This document shows positions 15,579 to 24,813 of a stretch of 64,000 nt of DNA, in pieces. Both the position numbers and the translations under genes were made by a program. Location of the stretch: assembly GCF_014874095.1 (NCBI RefSeq), contig NZ_JADBEB010000001.1, positions 2,604,001 to 2,668,000 of the forward strand, given 5' to 3'. How positions within the stretch are numbered: the stretch's first letter is position 1; the number at the start of each line of letters is the position of its first letter. Below the pieces are notes generated by a model. That model was not told the DNA's origin. It was given only the letters and a program-made list of their open reading frames with translations, and searched no databases. The DNA comes from Plantactinospora soyae. GTDB taxonomy: Bacteria; Actinomycetota; Actinomycetes; Mycobacteriales; Micromonosporaceae.

Positions 15579-17257
15579 CGCGTCACGTCCCCGTAGTTCG
15601 ATGTCACGATGCTGGCGATGTTCTTCCGGGCCTCGTTGTTCGGGTCCCAGTACTCGGAGTGCGCGGCGAAGTTGGGTGCGTTGAACGGGTCCTGCCACTC
15701 CCACAGCGGCGTACCCTCGTCGCTCTTGAAGACCTGACCGCCGAACCCGGCGCCGACCGGATTCTCCCCGTGCACCAGGTTGTCCTCCAGACCGGTGTTC
15801 TGGATGAAGTCGTTCTTGGCCGTCGTCGCCCAGACGTGCTTCGTCGGGTCGCCGCCGGTGATGTTCAGGTCCTTGGCGCCGCCCACCTCCGCGCCGGGAC
15901 TGGCCACCAGGACCAGATCGTCGGCGTTGAGTCCGGCCTGCTCCGAGGCGGTCTGCCCGATCACCGTCGTACCGTAGCTGTGGCCCAGCACCACGTTGTG
16001 CGACGACTCGCCCTCGTGGGTGGCCCGCAGCCCGGACTGGAAGTTCCGCAGGTCACCGGCGCCGTCCTCGGCGTACCTGTCGAGGGTGGCGGCCGGGATG
16101 TCGTCCGGCGCGTCGTACCCGAACCACATGATCCCGGCGGTGTCCTCGCCCGGCTCCAGCCGGTTCGCGTCGTGGACCATCCGGTCGACCCGCTCCAGGT
16201 CGCCGCCCACCTTGGACAGGTCGGTTCCGGTGCCCGGCACGTACGTGACGACGTTGTCCGCGTCGTCGGGGTTGCCCGCCGACACGATCGCCTTGCCGTC
16301 GCCCTCGGAGCTGAAGCCGATCAGGAAGCCGCGCGGCCGGTCGGAACCGTCGTCGTCGATCCGATCGGAGATCTTGTCGATCCCCCTCAGCTTCCCGTCG
16401 ATGTCGGACCGTTCCTCCTTGAGCCGGTCCAGTTCGGCGGTGGCCTCGCCGACCGGGTTCCCGGCATTCGGGTACAGCTCGGCGCCGCGTCCCTCTTCGA
16501 TCATCCGCCGGATGTACGCCTCCCGGGCGTCCACCTCGCCACGTCGGGTGTTGAGCGCGTCGTGGTCGCGGTCCAGGACGATCCGGTTCGCGATGTCCCG
16601 GGAGGCGACCGGCACCCCGTCGAGGTTGCCGACCAGTTCCGGATACTCGGCCAGGACGAACCGCTGCTGGGCCGGAGAGAGCGAGTCCCACCAGGCCTTG
16701 ACCGCCTTCGGATCCGAGCCCTTCGGCGGGATGCTGGTGCGGTCGACCCGGGCCGCCGGTACTCCGGAACCGGTCGCGGTGTTCTCACTGATGGTCTTGG
16801 CGGTCTGCGAGTCGAGCTGCGCCGCCGCCTCCATCAGCTCGTCCCGCTCGTGCACCAGCGCGGAGAGCGCGCGGGCGCCCCACTCGTTCTGGCCCGCCGG
16901 ATCGAGCGTCATCGAGCCGTCCGGCTTGATCGTGACGTTGGCTTCCTTGCCCCGGGCCACCAGCGAGTGGGCCTGGGAGCGCAGCGACTCCACGCCGTCG
17001 GCGTGCCGCGACAGCGCCTGCGAGATCGTGAGCACCGGAACGTACGCCAGGTCCAGTTCCTTACGCAGCCCCTGTAGGTGCGCGGACGCCTTGGTGCCGG
17101 CCGGCCCCTCCCAGATGTCCGGGATCCGTTTCACCGTGGGATCCAACGCGTCGGCCCGGTCGTCGATCGCCTGGGCCAGGTCGTCCCAGCCGGTCGCGGC
17201 CGTCCGGAACGCCTTCGGGTCGACGTTCAGCAGCGCCTCGAAGGTCAGACCGGCCAT
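15575..17257 (-). CDS. WXG-like N-terminus fused to DUF1023 alpha/beta hydrolase
   Basis: 560 residues. The first ~120 are helical with a W-E-G turn (IPDIWEGPAG), like WXG100/LXG secretion domains. A charged helical middle follows. The C-terminal ~260 residues match the DUF1023 (Abhydrolase_8) domain: nucleophile Ser in VVLGHSYGTTVIG, VLVASPGAEV, and a possible catalytic His in APNFAAHSEYW. Family enzymes are predicted esterases or lipases exported by type VII-like systems in actinobacteria. The ATG overlaps the EspC-like stop by 1 nt (TGATG). No signal peptide is seen, so export would need the WXG-like region. Confidence 0.85.
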   Translation of the reverse strand: MAGLTFEALLNVDPKAFRTAATGWDDLAQAIDDRADALDPTVKRIPDIWEGPAGTKASAHLQGLRKELDLAYVPVLTISQALSRHADGVESLRSQAHSLVARGKEANVTIKPDGSMTLDPAGQNEWGARALSALVHERDELMEAAAQLDSQTAKTISENTATGSGVPAARVDRTSIPPKGSDPKAVKAWWDSLSPAQQRFVLAEYPELVGNLDGVPVASRDIANRIVLDRDHDALNTRRGEVDAREAYIRRMIEEGRGAELYPNAGNPVGEATAELDRLKEERSDIDGKLRGIDKISDRIDDDGSDRPRGFLIGFSSEGDGKAIVSAGNPDDADNVVTYVPGTGTDLSKVGGDLERVDRMVHDANRLEPGEDTAGIMWFGYDAPDDIPAATLDRYAEDGAGDLRNFQSGLRATHEGESSHNVVLGHSYGTTVIGQTASEQAGLNADDLVLVASPGAEVGGAKDLNITGGDPTKHVWATTAKNDFIQNTGLEDNLVHGENPVGAGFGGQVFKSDEGTPLWEWQDPFNAPNFAAHSEYWDPNNEARKNIASIVTSNYGDVTR

Positions 17258-17559
17258 CAGATCGCCGCCCTGCCGGACCGGTTCGCCGCCCGGTCGTCGG
17301 ACGACTGGTAGTTGTTGGCGGCGTCGATCATCGACTGCCCCGCCTTCTCCAACCGGCCGACGAGACCGTTGAGGTAGTCGTGCCAGCCCTGCGCGGCGGC
17401 GGTGGCGGCCGGGGAGGTTGCCCATCCGGCGGAACCGGCGCCCTCGGCCGGCGCGAGTTTGCCCTCGGTCGACGAGTTGTTGTTCTTCAGATCGCCCGCG
17501 ACGGAAATGACCTGGCCGCCCAGGCTCCGTAACTCCGGCGTGTTCACCCGCACCGTCAT
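17257..17559 (-). CDS. EspC/WXG100-like small helical protein
   Basis: 100 residues in two predicted helices around a GW turn (GSAGWATSPAATAAAQGW), ending in a Y-x-x-x-D-type tail (NNYQSSDDRAA) like type VII secretion substrates of the EspC (DUF2580) family. It opens the three-gene operon with the DUF1023 hydrolase and the lipoprotein, overlapping the next gene by 1 nt. The inferred role is partner or co-secreted chaperone of the hydrolase. No ESX core genes (eccB, C, D, E) are in the window. Confidence 0.75.
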   Translation of the reverse strand: MTVRVNTPELRSLGGQVISVAGDLKNNNSSTEGKLAPAEGAGSAGWATSPAATAAAQGWHDYLNGLVGRLEKAGQSMIDAANNYQSSDDRAANRSGRAAI

Positions 17560-17784
17560 GCCAGGCCCCCGCGTTGATCGCCAGTCGATCCAGCGGAGTC
17601 AAAGTATCAGCCACCCGCTGAACGGCGCCAACAATTGATCATCGCCGAATCCGGCGACCGCCGACCGGTGACGGGTGATCCGCGACGGGTGATCGACGAC
17701 CGCTGATCGGTGACGGGTGACCGGCGACCGAGAGCCGGGCGGCCGGCCGATCGCTCGACAGGATGGCGCCGGCAGGTCGTCCGC

Positions 17785-18252
17785 TCAGAGGCCGAGATCG
17801 CTCAGTCCCGGGTGGTCGTCGGGACGCGGCCCGAGCGGCCAGTGGTACTTCCGCTCCGACTCCGAGATCGGTACGTCGTTGATGCTGGCCAGCCGCAGCC
17901 GCATCAGGCCGTTGTCGTCGAATTCCCAGTTCTCGTTCCCGTACGAGCGGAACCAGTTCCCGGAGTCGTCGTGCGACTCGTAGGCGAAGCGTACGGCGAT
18001 TCGGTTGCCGTCAAAGGACCAGAGTTCCTTGATGAGGCGATATTCCAGCTCCTTCGCCCATTTACGCTGAAGAAACTGGATTATCTCGTCTCGCCCGGTG
18101 ATGAACTCGGCCCGGTTCCGCCACCGGCAGTCCGGGGTGTACGACTGAGCCACCCGCTCCGGGGTCCGGGAGTTCCAGCCGTTCTCGGCCATTCGGATCT
18201 TCTGGATGGCGGTGTCCCGGGTGAACGGAGGCACCGGAGAAGGCGCGGCCAT
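17785..18252 (-). CDS. DUF1348 (NTF2/SnoaL-like) protein
   Basis: 155 residues with DUF1348 hallmarks: [56 protein letters not shown] and [15 protein letters not shown]. The fold is an NTF2-like cone with a pocket; the function is unknown in the family. The ATG at 18252 has AGGAGAG four bases upstream, so the 27-residue extension to 18333 is rejected. Nothing in the neighbourhood suggests a pathway. Confidence 0.88.
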   Translation of the reverse strand: MAAPSPVPPFTRDTAIQKIRMAENGWNSRTPERVAQSYTPDCRWRNRAEFITGRDEIIQFLQRKWAKELEYRLIKELWSFDGNRIAVRFAYESHDDSGNWFRSYGNENWEFDDNGLMRLRLASINDVPISESERKYHWPLGPRPDDHPGLSDLGL

Positions 18253-18378
18253 CTGCTCTCCTAGAGGTCGGCGGTACGCCGGTCCGGCGTACGTCTTCGG
18301 CGGTTTGTGCCGGTCCCAGCCTAGGTGGAGCACCCCGTCCCCGGGCCGGTCGACGGGAATCGCGACCCCCGGGCAGAC

Positions 18379-18420
18379 CGACGGTGCCCGCCGCCCCTGC
18401 CGGGACGACGGGCACCGTCG
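18379..18420 (-). terminator. Terminator of the S8 peptidase gene
   Basis: A perfect 12-bp stem, CGACGGTGCCCG (18379-18390) / CGGGCACCGTCG (18409-18420), with an 18-nt loop. It is 43 nt past the stop of the peptidase gene on the minus strand. Confidence 0.8.
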
Positions 18421-18462
18421 ATCGTGGCCTACCGCCGGGTCAACACCCGGCCGGTCCGCCGG

Positions 18463-21400
18463 TCAGATCCCACCGAGCCGGGCGGGACACGGGTTCACCG
18501 GATCGAGTACGTAGTCGAGCGTGGTGACCAGGCTGGGCTGGATCTGCTGCCGCTTCACCTGGGGCACCCAGCCGTCCTTGGCGACGATGACGTCGTACCG
18601 GCCCTTCGCCAGCCACCAGGAGTACTTCCCCTGGTTGGTCGCCGACAACGTGTAGCCGGTGCTCGGGTCGCCGACCAGGTTGGCGCGGACCGTCGCCGCC
18701 AGCGGAACCTCGGCACCGCCACAGGTCCGGCCGAGAACGCTGCCCTGGATCTTGCCCCAGGTCCCCGGCGGGGAGACGTTCATCTCCACCCCGACGATCG
18801 GGACCGGGTACGGGGTGTCGGTGACCAGGCCCAGATCCACCGTGTAGGTGCCGGGCTGGGCGACGCCGGCCGCGGCCGTGGCGGTCAGGGTGACCGTGAC
18901 GACCTTCGACGCCCCGGCGGCGAGGGTGAAGCTGCTCGGCTCGGTGGTCAGCCAGGACGCCTGATCGGCCTCCAGACAGGCCTCCAGGCCACCCAGCCGT
19001 TCGGTCTCGGCCGATCCGACGAACGAACTCGGCGAGCCACCGACCTTGTACGCGCCGCAGACGCCGGCACCCCGGTACCGGGCGAACTGCGCGTTCGGCA
19101 GGTTCACCCAGGCCCCGGCCACCGGGTCGTACGCCACCGTCCGGTTGGTGAGCACCGTCGAGTTGGCGGTGGCGCCACCGGCCAGCACCAGCATGCCGCC
19201 GGCCGCGGCGGACTGGGAGCCCCAGAGGTCGAGCGGCATGTCCGGCAGCGGGGACCAGGCGTTGCCGGACGGGTCGTAGACGTACCCGTTCTTGAACTCC
19301 GCCGTGCCGACCCCGCCGGCACAGTAGACCTTGCCGCCGATCCCGCCGCAGGACATCCAGGAGGCACCCTGCGGATAGTCGGCGACGCTGCTGAACCGCG
19401 TGGTCAGCGGGTCGAACACCGTCGCGTCGGCGGTGTCCACCGAGCACTCGTTGTCGGCACAGCCACCGACGACGTAGAGCTTGCCGCCGGCGACCGCGAA
19501 GGCGGCTGCCGCCCGTGGCTCCGGGTTGGTCACCCCGGGCAACGTGCTCCAGGTGCCGGTCGCCGGGTTGAACATGTCGACCGTGGCCACCGGCGTGGAG
19601 TCGGTGCCCCAGCCGCCGACGGCGTAGATCCGGCCGTTGAGCGCGGCGACCGCCGGCTTCGACCGGGCCGTCGGCATGTCCGGCAGCGCCGCCCAGGTGT
19701 TGGCCGCCGGGTCGTACACCCAGGTCTTCCGCTCGTTGCCGGTGCCACTGCCGCCACCGATCGAGTAGACCTTGCCGCCCAGCGTCACCGCCGAGTTGTC
19801 GAAGACCGAGGCCGGGGTGTTGGCCACCCGGGCCCAGGCATCGTCGACCAGCGGCGCCGCCGCGGCGGTGTCCGTTCCGGCGCCGTACGCGATGCCGGTG
19901 CGGCTCTTGCTGATCCCCTTCATCCGGTGCTCGACCAGCTCGGCGCCCTTGGCGGAGAGCATGCTGAACTGTCCGCCCCGTTCCAGCAACTGCACGCTGG
20001 CCGGCGCGTTCCCGGTGTTGGTGACCGTCACCTTGGCGTTGCGGGTGCTGCCGTACGGCTGATGCAGTTCCAGGTTTGTCGGGGTGACCGTCAGCCGGGC
20101 GGCCCGGAGCGCGAAGTTGGCCTGCCGGGTGCTGTCGGCGACCACCGTCACCGACTTCTTCAACGCCTGGTACGGCGCGAGGCTGGCGGTGAACGGCTGC
20201 GCGCCGGTCAGGCTGGAGAAGAGCCAGTAGAAGCCGTCCGCGATGTTCGGGTCGTCCGGCGTCGCCACCGACACGCCCCGGTCCGCCGGCTGACCGTCGC
20301 TGGCCACCGTGACCCCGTTCAACGGCGCACCGGTGTTGGCGTCGGTGGTGAAGCCGGCGACCAGGCCACCCGGCTTCGGCGTGCAGAGCCGGTTGACCAC
20401 CTGGACGTTGTCGACCTCCCACCACCAGGCGAAGGTGCCCCGGAAGCGGAACCGGACCCGGACGTCCGCCGCACCGGCCGCCGCGTCCAGCGGAACCTCC
20501 TCGACCCGTGGGCCGCGCCGGCTGGCCGTCTGCTTCCAGACGTTGGTCCAGGTGGTGCCGCCGTCGGTCGAGACGTCGACATCGGCGGTGTCGCCGACGC
20601 CGACCGCCCGCCAGTCGCTGTTGAACCGCAGCAGCGGCGCGTTGACCGCCGAGAAGTTCAGCGCGGGCGGGATCAGGTCGGTGTCCTGGGTGTTGCCGCT
20701 GCCCAGCTTGTCACTGTCGATGATGGCGAAGTTGCCGGCGCCACCGGTCAGGTTGGTCCGGGCTCCCGGGTCGTTGAACGCCCAGCCGCCCTTGTCGGTG
20801 CGGTCGACCACCGACCAGCCGGCCGGGGCCGTGGTGCCGTCGAAACTCTCCGAGAGCAGCGGTTCGCTGACCCCGGCCAGATAGCCGGCGGCGGTGCAGC
20901 CCGGCGAGACCGGGGCGGTGATGTTGAGGGTCCGGGTTCCGGTGCCGACTGCGACGTCCGTGGTCACCGGCCGGTATCCGGGATAGTTGACCGTGGTGGT
21001 GAGCTGGTAGCTGGCGTTGCCGGGCACCGTGAACGAGTAGGCACCGGTCACCGGGTTGGTGTAGACCGGGCCGCCGGGTCGACCGGAGACCTCGATCTTG
21101 GCGTACAGCGGCCAGCCGTGACCGGAGCCGTCGGTGACCTTGCCGGAGACGGTGCTCATCGGCGCTGCCACCAGCCCGAAGTTCTGGGTGAGGACGTCAC
21201 CCCGGGCAACGGTCACCGTCGCGGTGCCGGCGGTGTAGCCGTACGCGGTGGCGGTCAGCTCGTGCACTCCGACCGGGAGGACCAACGCGTACTTCCCGTC
21301 CGCTCCGGTGACCGCGCTGAACGTGCCGGTGACCACCCGGACACCGGCGATCGGGTCCCCGGTGCCGGCGTTGGTGACGGTGCCGGTGACCCGTCCGGCG

Positions 21401-22863
21401 TCGCCGCGCGGTGCGGCGTTGACCGCCTGGTACGCGTTGAGCCGGCCCTCGCCGAAGGTGTTGTTGTCGTCGACGGTGCCACCGCAGGTGAGCGCGTCGA
21501 CGTCGGTGGCGGTGTCGTCGAGGAGTTGTTCGGTGGCGCTGACGTTGCCCTTCAGGGCCGGAGCGGCGGACCAGATCAGCGCGACGGTGGCGGAGACGTG
21601 CGGGGCCGCCATCGAGGTGCCGTTGCCGAGCCCGTAGGCGTTGCCGGGCACGCTCGACCGGACGTTGCTGCCGGGTGCCGAGATGTTCGGCTTGATCCCG
21701 CCGTCGATGCTGGACGATCCCCGGCCGGAGAAGCTGGAGATCGCGTTGTTGACGTCGTACGACCCCACCCCGTACGTGTTGGGGTAGTCGCCCGGGTTCT
21801 CGGTGGTGTTGCAGCCCGGGCCGTCGTTGCCGGCCGAGAAGCTGGGGAAGATTCCGGCGGAGCGCCAGGACTCGACGGTCTGCTTGTACCACTCGTCGTC
21901 GCGGCCACCGCCCCACGAGTTGTTGACGATGTCGGCGTGCAGATCCGGCCGGGCGTTGTCGCCGTTGAGGTCGGTCGGCGCGAGCACCCACTCGCCGGCG
22001 GCGAGCAGCGAGGCGTCGGAGCAGTTGTTGGTCTCGCAGCCCTTTGCGGCGATCCAGCGGGCTCCGGGCGCGACACCGATCTGGTTGCCGGCACCGTCGT
22101 CACCGACCATGGTTCCCATGGTGTGGCTGCCGTGGCCGTTGTTGTCACACGGCGCCGGGTTGGCGCAGACCCCGGCCGGGTCGAACCAGTTGTAGTTGTG
22201 GTCGAAGGTGCCGCCGCCGGTGTTGCCCCGGTACGCACCGACCAGCGCCGGGTGGTCGAACTGGACGCCGCTGTCGATGTTGGCGACGACCAGGTCCTCG
22301 CCCCGGGTGTCGAACTCGGACCAGACCCGGGGCGCCTCGATGTTGCTGAGGTTCCACTCGACCGCGTCGGTGCCGGCGTCGGTGGTTGCCCGGATCGGCT
22401 CGGGTTTGATCAGTTCGTAGCTGCGACTCGGTTCGATGCTCTCCACTTCGGCACGGGCCGCGATGGTGTTGACCAGGTCTCGGCCGCCCTCCACCCGGAG
22501 CACGTTCGCGATCCAGTAGGACCGGTACTTCACGCCGAGTTTGTCCAGCTCCGCGCGGAGTCCACGCTGGGTGCGCTCCGCCGTACCGGTGAGTTGCCGG
22601 TAGACCGCGGTGGCCCGGTCGTCGGAGTCGGCCAGTTTCGCCGCGCTGCGGAGATCGGCACGTTCCCGCAGGTAGACGGTGAAGGTGGCGGTGCCCTCGG
22701 CGGCCAGTTCGGCGAGCAGTTCGGCGCTCACCGAGGCCTCCGGCTCGGCGGCGGCGGCCACTGCGGGCTGCGCGGTCAGGCCGAGGACCACGGCGATCGC
22801 GACCGCGGTCGTCCGCCAGAGTCTTGTCCGGCCCGTCCTACTGCGTCCAGGTCGATGCGACAT
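18463..22863 (-). CDS. Secreted multidomain subtilisin-like serine protease (S8) with Kelch-type repeats
   Basis: 1466 residues. Signal peptide (about 13-38) and I9-like propeptide (about 50-130) precede the S8 catalytic domain (about 155-460): Asp197 in ANIDSG, His244 in NNGHGSHTMG and Ser417 in GNGTSMAAPHVSA. Downstream come carboxypeptidase-regulatory-like beta modules (VTGTVTNAGTGDPIAGVRV and a second at VSGKVTDGSGHG). A domain with SFDGTTAPAGWSVVD and paired Cys follows, then another regulatory module. A run of about five Kelch/galactose-oxidase-type repeats (GGKVYSIGGG, NGRIYAVGGW, GGKLYVVGGC) and a final beta module end the protein. The architecture resembles bacillopeptidase F-like exoenzymes. 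The ATG at 22863 has GGGGAGG upstream. It is divergent from an orphan winged-helix gene. Confidence 0.92.
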   Translation of the reverse strand: MSHRPGRSRTGRTRLWRTTAVAIAVVLGLTAQPAVAAAAEPEASVSAELLAELAAEGTATFTVYLRERADLRSAAKLADSDDRATAVYRQLTGTAERTQRGLRAELDKLGVKYRSYWIANVLRVEGGRDLVNTIAARAEVESIEPSRSYELIKPEPIRATTDAGTDAVEWNLSNIEAPRVWSEFDTRGEDLVVANIDSGVQFDHPALVGAYRGNTGGGTFDHNYNWFDPAGVCANPAPCDNNGHGSHTMGTMVGDDGAGNQIGVAPGARWIAAKGCETNNCSDASLLAAGEWVLAPTDLNGDNARPDLHADIVNNSWGGGRDDEWYKQTVESWRSAGIFPSFSAGNDGPGCNTTENPGDYPNTYGVGSYDVNNAISSFSGRGSSSIDGGIKPNISAPGSNVRSSVPGNAYGLGNGTSMAAPHVSATVALIWSAAPALKGNVSATEQLLDDTATDVDALTCGGTVDDNNTFGEGRLNAYQAVNAAPRGDAGRVTGTVTNAGTGDPIAGVRVVTGTFSAVTGADGKYALVLPVGVHELTATAYGYTAGTATVTVARGDVLTQNFGLVAAPMSTVSGKVTDGSGHGWPLYAKIEVSGRPGGPVYTNPVTGAYSFTVPGNASYQLTTTVNYPGYRPVTTDVAVGTGTRTLNITAPVSPGCTAAGYLAGVSEPLLSESFDGTTAPAGWSVVDRTDKGGWAFNDPGARTNLTGGAGNFAIIDSDKLGSGNTQDTDLIPPALNFSAVNAPLLRFNSDWRAVGVGDTADVDVSTDGGTTWTNVWKQTASRRGPRVEEVPLDAAAGAADVRVRFRFRGTFAWWWEVDNVQVVNRLCTPKPGGLVAGFTTDANTGAPLNGVTVASDGQPADRGVSVATPDDPNIADGFYWLFSSLTGAQPFTASLAPYQALKKSVTVVADSTRQANFALRAARLTVTPTNLELHQPYGSTRNAKVTVTNTGNAPASVQLLERGGQFSMLSAKGAELVEHRMKGISKSRTGIAYGAGTDTAAAAPLVDDAWARVANTPASVFDNSAVTLGGKVYSIGGGSGTGNERKTWVYDPAANTWAALPDMPTARSKPAVAALNGRIYAVGGWGTDSTPVATVDMFNPATGTWSTLPGVTNPEPRAAAAFAVAGGKLYVVGGCADNECSVDTADATVFDPLTTRFSSVADYPQGASWMSCGGIGGKVYCAGGVGTAEFKNGYVYDPSGNAWSPLPDMPLDLWGSQSAAAGGMLVLAGGATANSTVLTNRTVAYDPVAGAWVNLPNAQFARYRGAGVCGAYKVGGSPSSFVGSAETERLGGLEACLEADQASWLTTEPSSFTLAAGASKVVTVTLTATAAAGVAQPGTYTVDLGLVTDTPYPVPIVGVEMNVSPPGTWGKIQGSVLGRTCGGAEVPLAATVRANLVGDPSTGYTLSATNQGKYSWWLAKGRYDVIVAKDGWVPQVKRQQIQPSLVTTLDYVLDPVNPCPARLGGI

Positions 22864-22988
22864 GGGTCCTCCCCGCCTGTCCAGCATCCCGATCCGTTCG
22901 GGTGCCAACCCCCCCAGCTCCGGGATGTCCGGCGCTGCCGGCACGCGTGGGTCCGACGATTACTCACGGACAGCGCCCCCCACATCGG

Positions 22989-23013
22989 CTTGGAGTAATG
23001 CTCTTGCTCCAAG
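22989..23013. promoter_or_regulatory. Inverted repeat between protease and winged-helix genes
   Basis: CTTGGAG (22989-22995) and CTCCAAG (23007-23013) form a perfect 7-bp inverted repeat with an 11-nt spacer, inside the 313-bp divergent gap 22864-23176. It sits upstream of the protease gene and could be an operator for the neighbouring winged-helix protein. Nothing else in the gap is recognisable. Confidence 0.5.
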
Positions 23014-23176
23014 GGGTAGTGATCAATGCCCACTGTCGGCCAGTATTTGGGCAGTAACCGGGCGTACCTCGGTCAGGGGCCCGGTATCTGACGGACATCG
23101 GTTAGCGTCGCTGTTGACTCGCCCGGCCAAACGGGTTTGGCTTGGCGCCGAGTCGACGGGGGAGGGGTGGAGCGGG

Positions 23177-23650
23177 GTGGCAAACGGAGAAGTCCCGCTA
23201 GTGGTCTGCGTGTCCACGGACGTCGCGGTGCGGGAGCGAGTGGTTCGACGTCTGGACGACTTCGGTACCGTAGTGATCTGCGCGGATCTGTCCGAATTGC
23301 GGGCAATGCTGTTTCCACTGACCGGCAACGGCGCGGAATCGGAGTCCGGCCCGGTGAGCCTCGGTGACCTGTCGGTCGATCCGGGTGGACACCTGGTGAC
23401 CTGGCGCGGTGAACCCCTGGCGCTGACCAGGTTGGAGCGGGAACTGCTCGCCCGGCTGGCCAGTGCGCCACTCGGGGTGTGGACCTACGAGCGGCTGTTC
23501 GGGTCGGTCTGGGGCGGCGCCTACCTGGGCGACACCGCGATCCTGCATTCGGCCGTGAAGCGGCTGCGCCGGAAGCTGCGCGCCGTCGAGGGCGGACCGC
23601 AGGTGCAGACCGTGCGAGGGGTCGGCTACCGCCTCGCGCCAGGCCACTGA
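23177..23650 (+). CDS. Winged-helix (OmpR-type) regulator with degenerate receiver-like N-terminus
   Basis: 157 residues. The N-terminal ~45 (VVCVSTDVAVRERVVRRL) look like a shortened receiver without the phosphorylated Asp. The C-terminal ~95 form a Trans_reg_C winged helix (LTRLERELLARLASAPLGVW, AILHSAVKRLRRKLR, VQTVRGVGYRLAPG). The GTG at 23177 has a GGAG-rich region upstream. Divergent from the secreted protease, it is a candidate regulator of that gene. It cannot be a classical two-component regulator as it stands. Confidence 0.8.
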   Translation: MANGEVPLVVCVSTDVAVRERVVRRLDDFGTVVICADLSELRAMLFPLTGNGAESESGPVSLGDLSVDPGGHLVTWRGEPLALTRLERELLARLASAPLGVWTYERLFGSVWGGAYLGDTAILHSAVKRLRRKLRAVEGGPQVQTVRGVGYRLAPGH

Positions 23651-23776
23651 TCGACACGCCGCCTGGCGGAGGCCGTCCGGATCATTGATCGACGCGCTGC
23701 CGGGCGGAGACCGTCGGGACCACTGATCGACGCGCGGCCTGGCGGAGGTCGTCCGGATCGTTGATCGACGCGGGCC
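23645..23776. repeat. 38-bp tandem repeat, about 3.4 copies
   Basis: Units begin at 23645, 23683, 23721 and (partial) 23759 with the core TGATCGACRCG...GGCGGAGGCCGTCCGGA. The first unit overlaps the stop codon of the winged-helix gene (TGA is part of CACTGATCGA). Units differ at several positions, so the array is not recent. Confidence 0.85.
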
Positions 23777-23818
23777 CCGGTGACGGCGGTCCTGCCGGCC
23801 CGGTGCCGTCGTGCCACC

Positions 23819-24697
23819 ATGGCGGGCGTGACCACAGAGCACCCCCCGTGGCTGGCGCCGTCGAGCCAGCCGGACCCTCCGGGCGCCCAGCGGCGGCGGC
23901 GTTGGCTGGCCGCCGGCCTCGCGGGCTGGATCGTGGTGCTGCTGGTGGTGACCTACGTCTCGGTGCGCCGCGACGATCCGACCGTACGGGAGCAGCGCAG
24001 CATCGAGCAGGCCGGACCGGTCGTGGACCGGGCGATCGGTGACCTCGTCGCGGCGGCCGGCCCGGACGTCGTCGTCGAACTCGCCGAGCGACGGGTGCGC
24101 GACGACTGTGAGGTCACCCTGCTCCGCAAGGGTGCCGCCATCGACGCCGCGATCACCATCCGCAGCCCCGAGGCGGAGGCGCCCGAGGTGCTCGACCGGA
24201 TCGCCAGCCGGCTGCCGGCGGCGTACCAGGCGGGTGTCCGACATCGCGCCGACGGCGCCGCGGACGCGCTGCGGGCCGATGCCGGCGAGTTCGTCGCGAT
24301 CGAGGGCGAGTTCGTCGAACCGGGAGTGGTGAGCCTGACCGTGCAGACCGGCTGCCGGCCGGCCTCCGACACCTTCGACGACCGGTCGACACCGCCGCCG
24401 TCGCCGGCCGACGAGGACCCGGTCCGGGTACTCACCGCGCTGGGGGCGACCGACCTCGACCCGGTGGACCTGATCGCGGTCGACTGCCCGGGCCAGGGCA
24501 CCGTCCGGACCGCCCGGTCGGCCGGCCGGACGACCGCCACCGGCCCGCCCGGGGCACTGCTGCCCCGGCCCGCCGGCACCGTCGTGGTCACCGACACCCC
24601 GCAGGTGTACGCCTACCGGGCCGGCGCCGTCAGCGTCGTGGTCGAGAGCGGCGACGGTCGGATCCGGGTCGCCACCACCACCGGCTGCCCCAGCTGA
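23819..24697 (+). CDS. Single-pass membrane protein of unknown function
   Basis: 292 residues. A Pro-rich cytoplasmic head is followed by one transmembrane helix (about 29-49, LAAGLAGWIVVLLVVTYV). The extracytoplasmic domain has three Cys (DDCEVTLL, TGCRPAS, VDCPGQG) and a terminal TTTGCPS, which suggests disulfides. I do not recognise the family. The start could be ATG 23819 or GTG 23828. It follows the 38-bp tandem repeats and may have its own promoter within or behind them. Confidence 0.7.
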   Translation: MAGVTTEHPPWLAPSSQPDPPGAQRRRRWLAAGLAGWIVVLLVVTYVSVRRDDPTVREQRSIEQAGPVVDRAIGDLVAAAGPDVVVELAERRVRDDCEVTLLRKGAAIDAAITIRSPEAEAPEVLDRIASRLPAAYQAGVRHRADGAADALRADAGEFVAIEGEFVEPGVVSLTVQTGCRPASDTFDDRSTPPPSPADEDPVRVLTALGATDLDPVDLIAVDCPGQGTVRTARSAGRTTATGPPGALLPRPAGTVVVTDTPQVYAYRAGAVSVVVESGDGRIRVATTTGCPS

Positions 24698-24813
24698 CCC
24701 GGCGCCCACGGGCCCACGCCTGCCGTCCCGCCCCTGGCGCTCGCCGGGGGAGGCGTCGATCCTCGAACGCAACGGGCCGGGATCGACGAGGCTGCGCTGA
24801 TACCGTCCCCCGC

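Noticed and set aside
18325-22998. Plus-strand open frame of 1557 codons
   Set aside because: It runs antisense to the S8 protease, whose catalytic motifs, signal peptide and ribosome binding site are clear. The antisense product is a low-complexity Arg/Gly/Val/Asp protein typical of high-GC shadow frames.
23645-23776. 38-bp array considered as a CRISPR array
   Set aside because: The units are contiguous with no spacers, diverged, and no cas genes are near. It is a plain tandem repeat.
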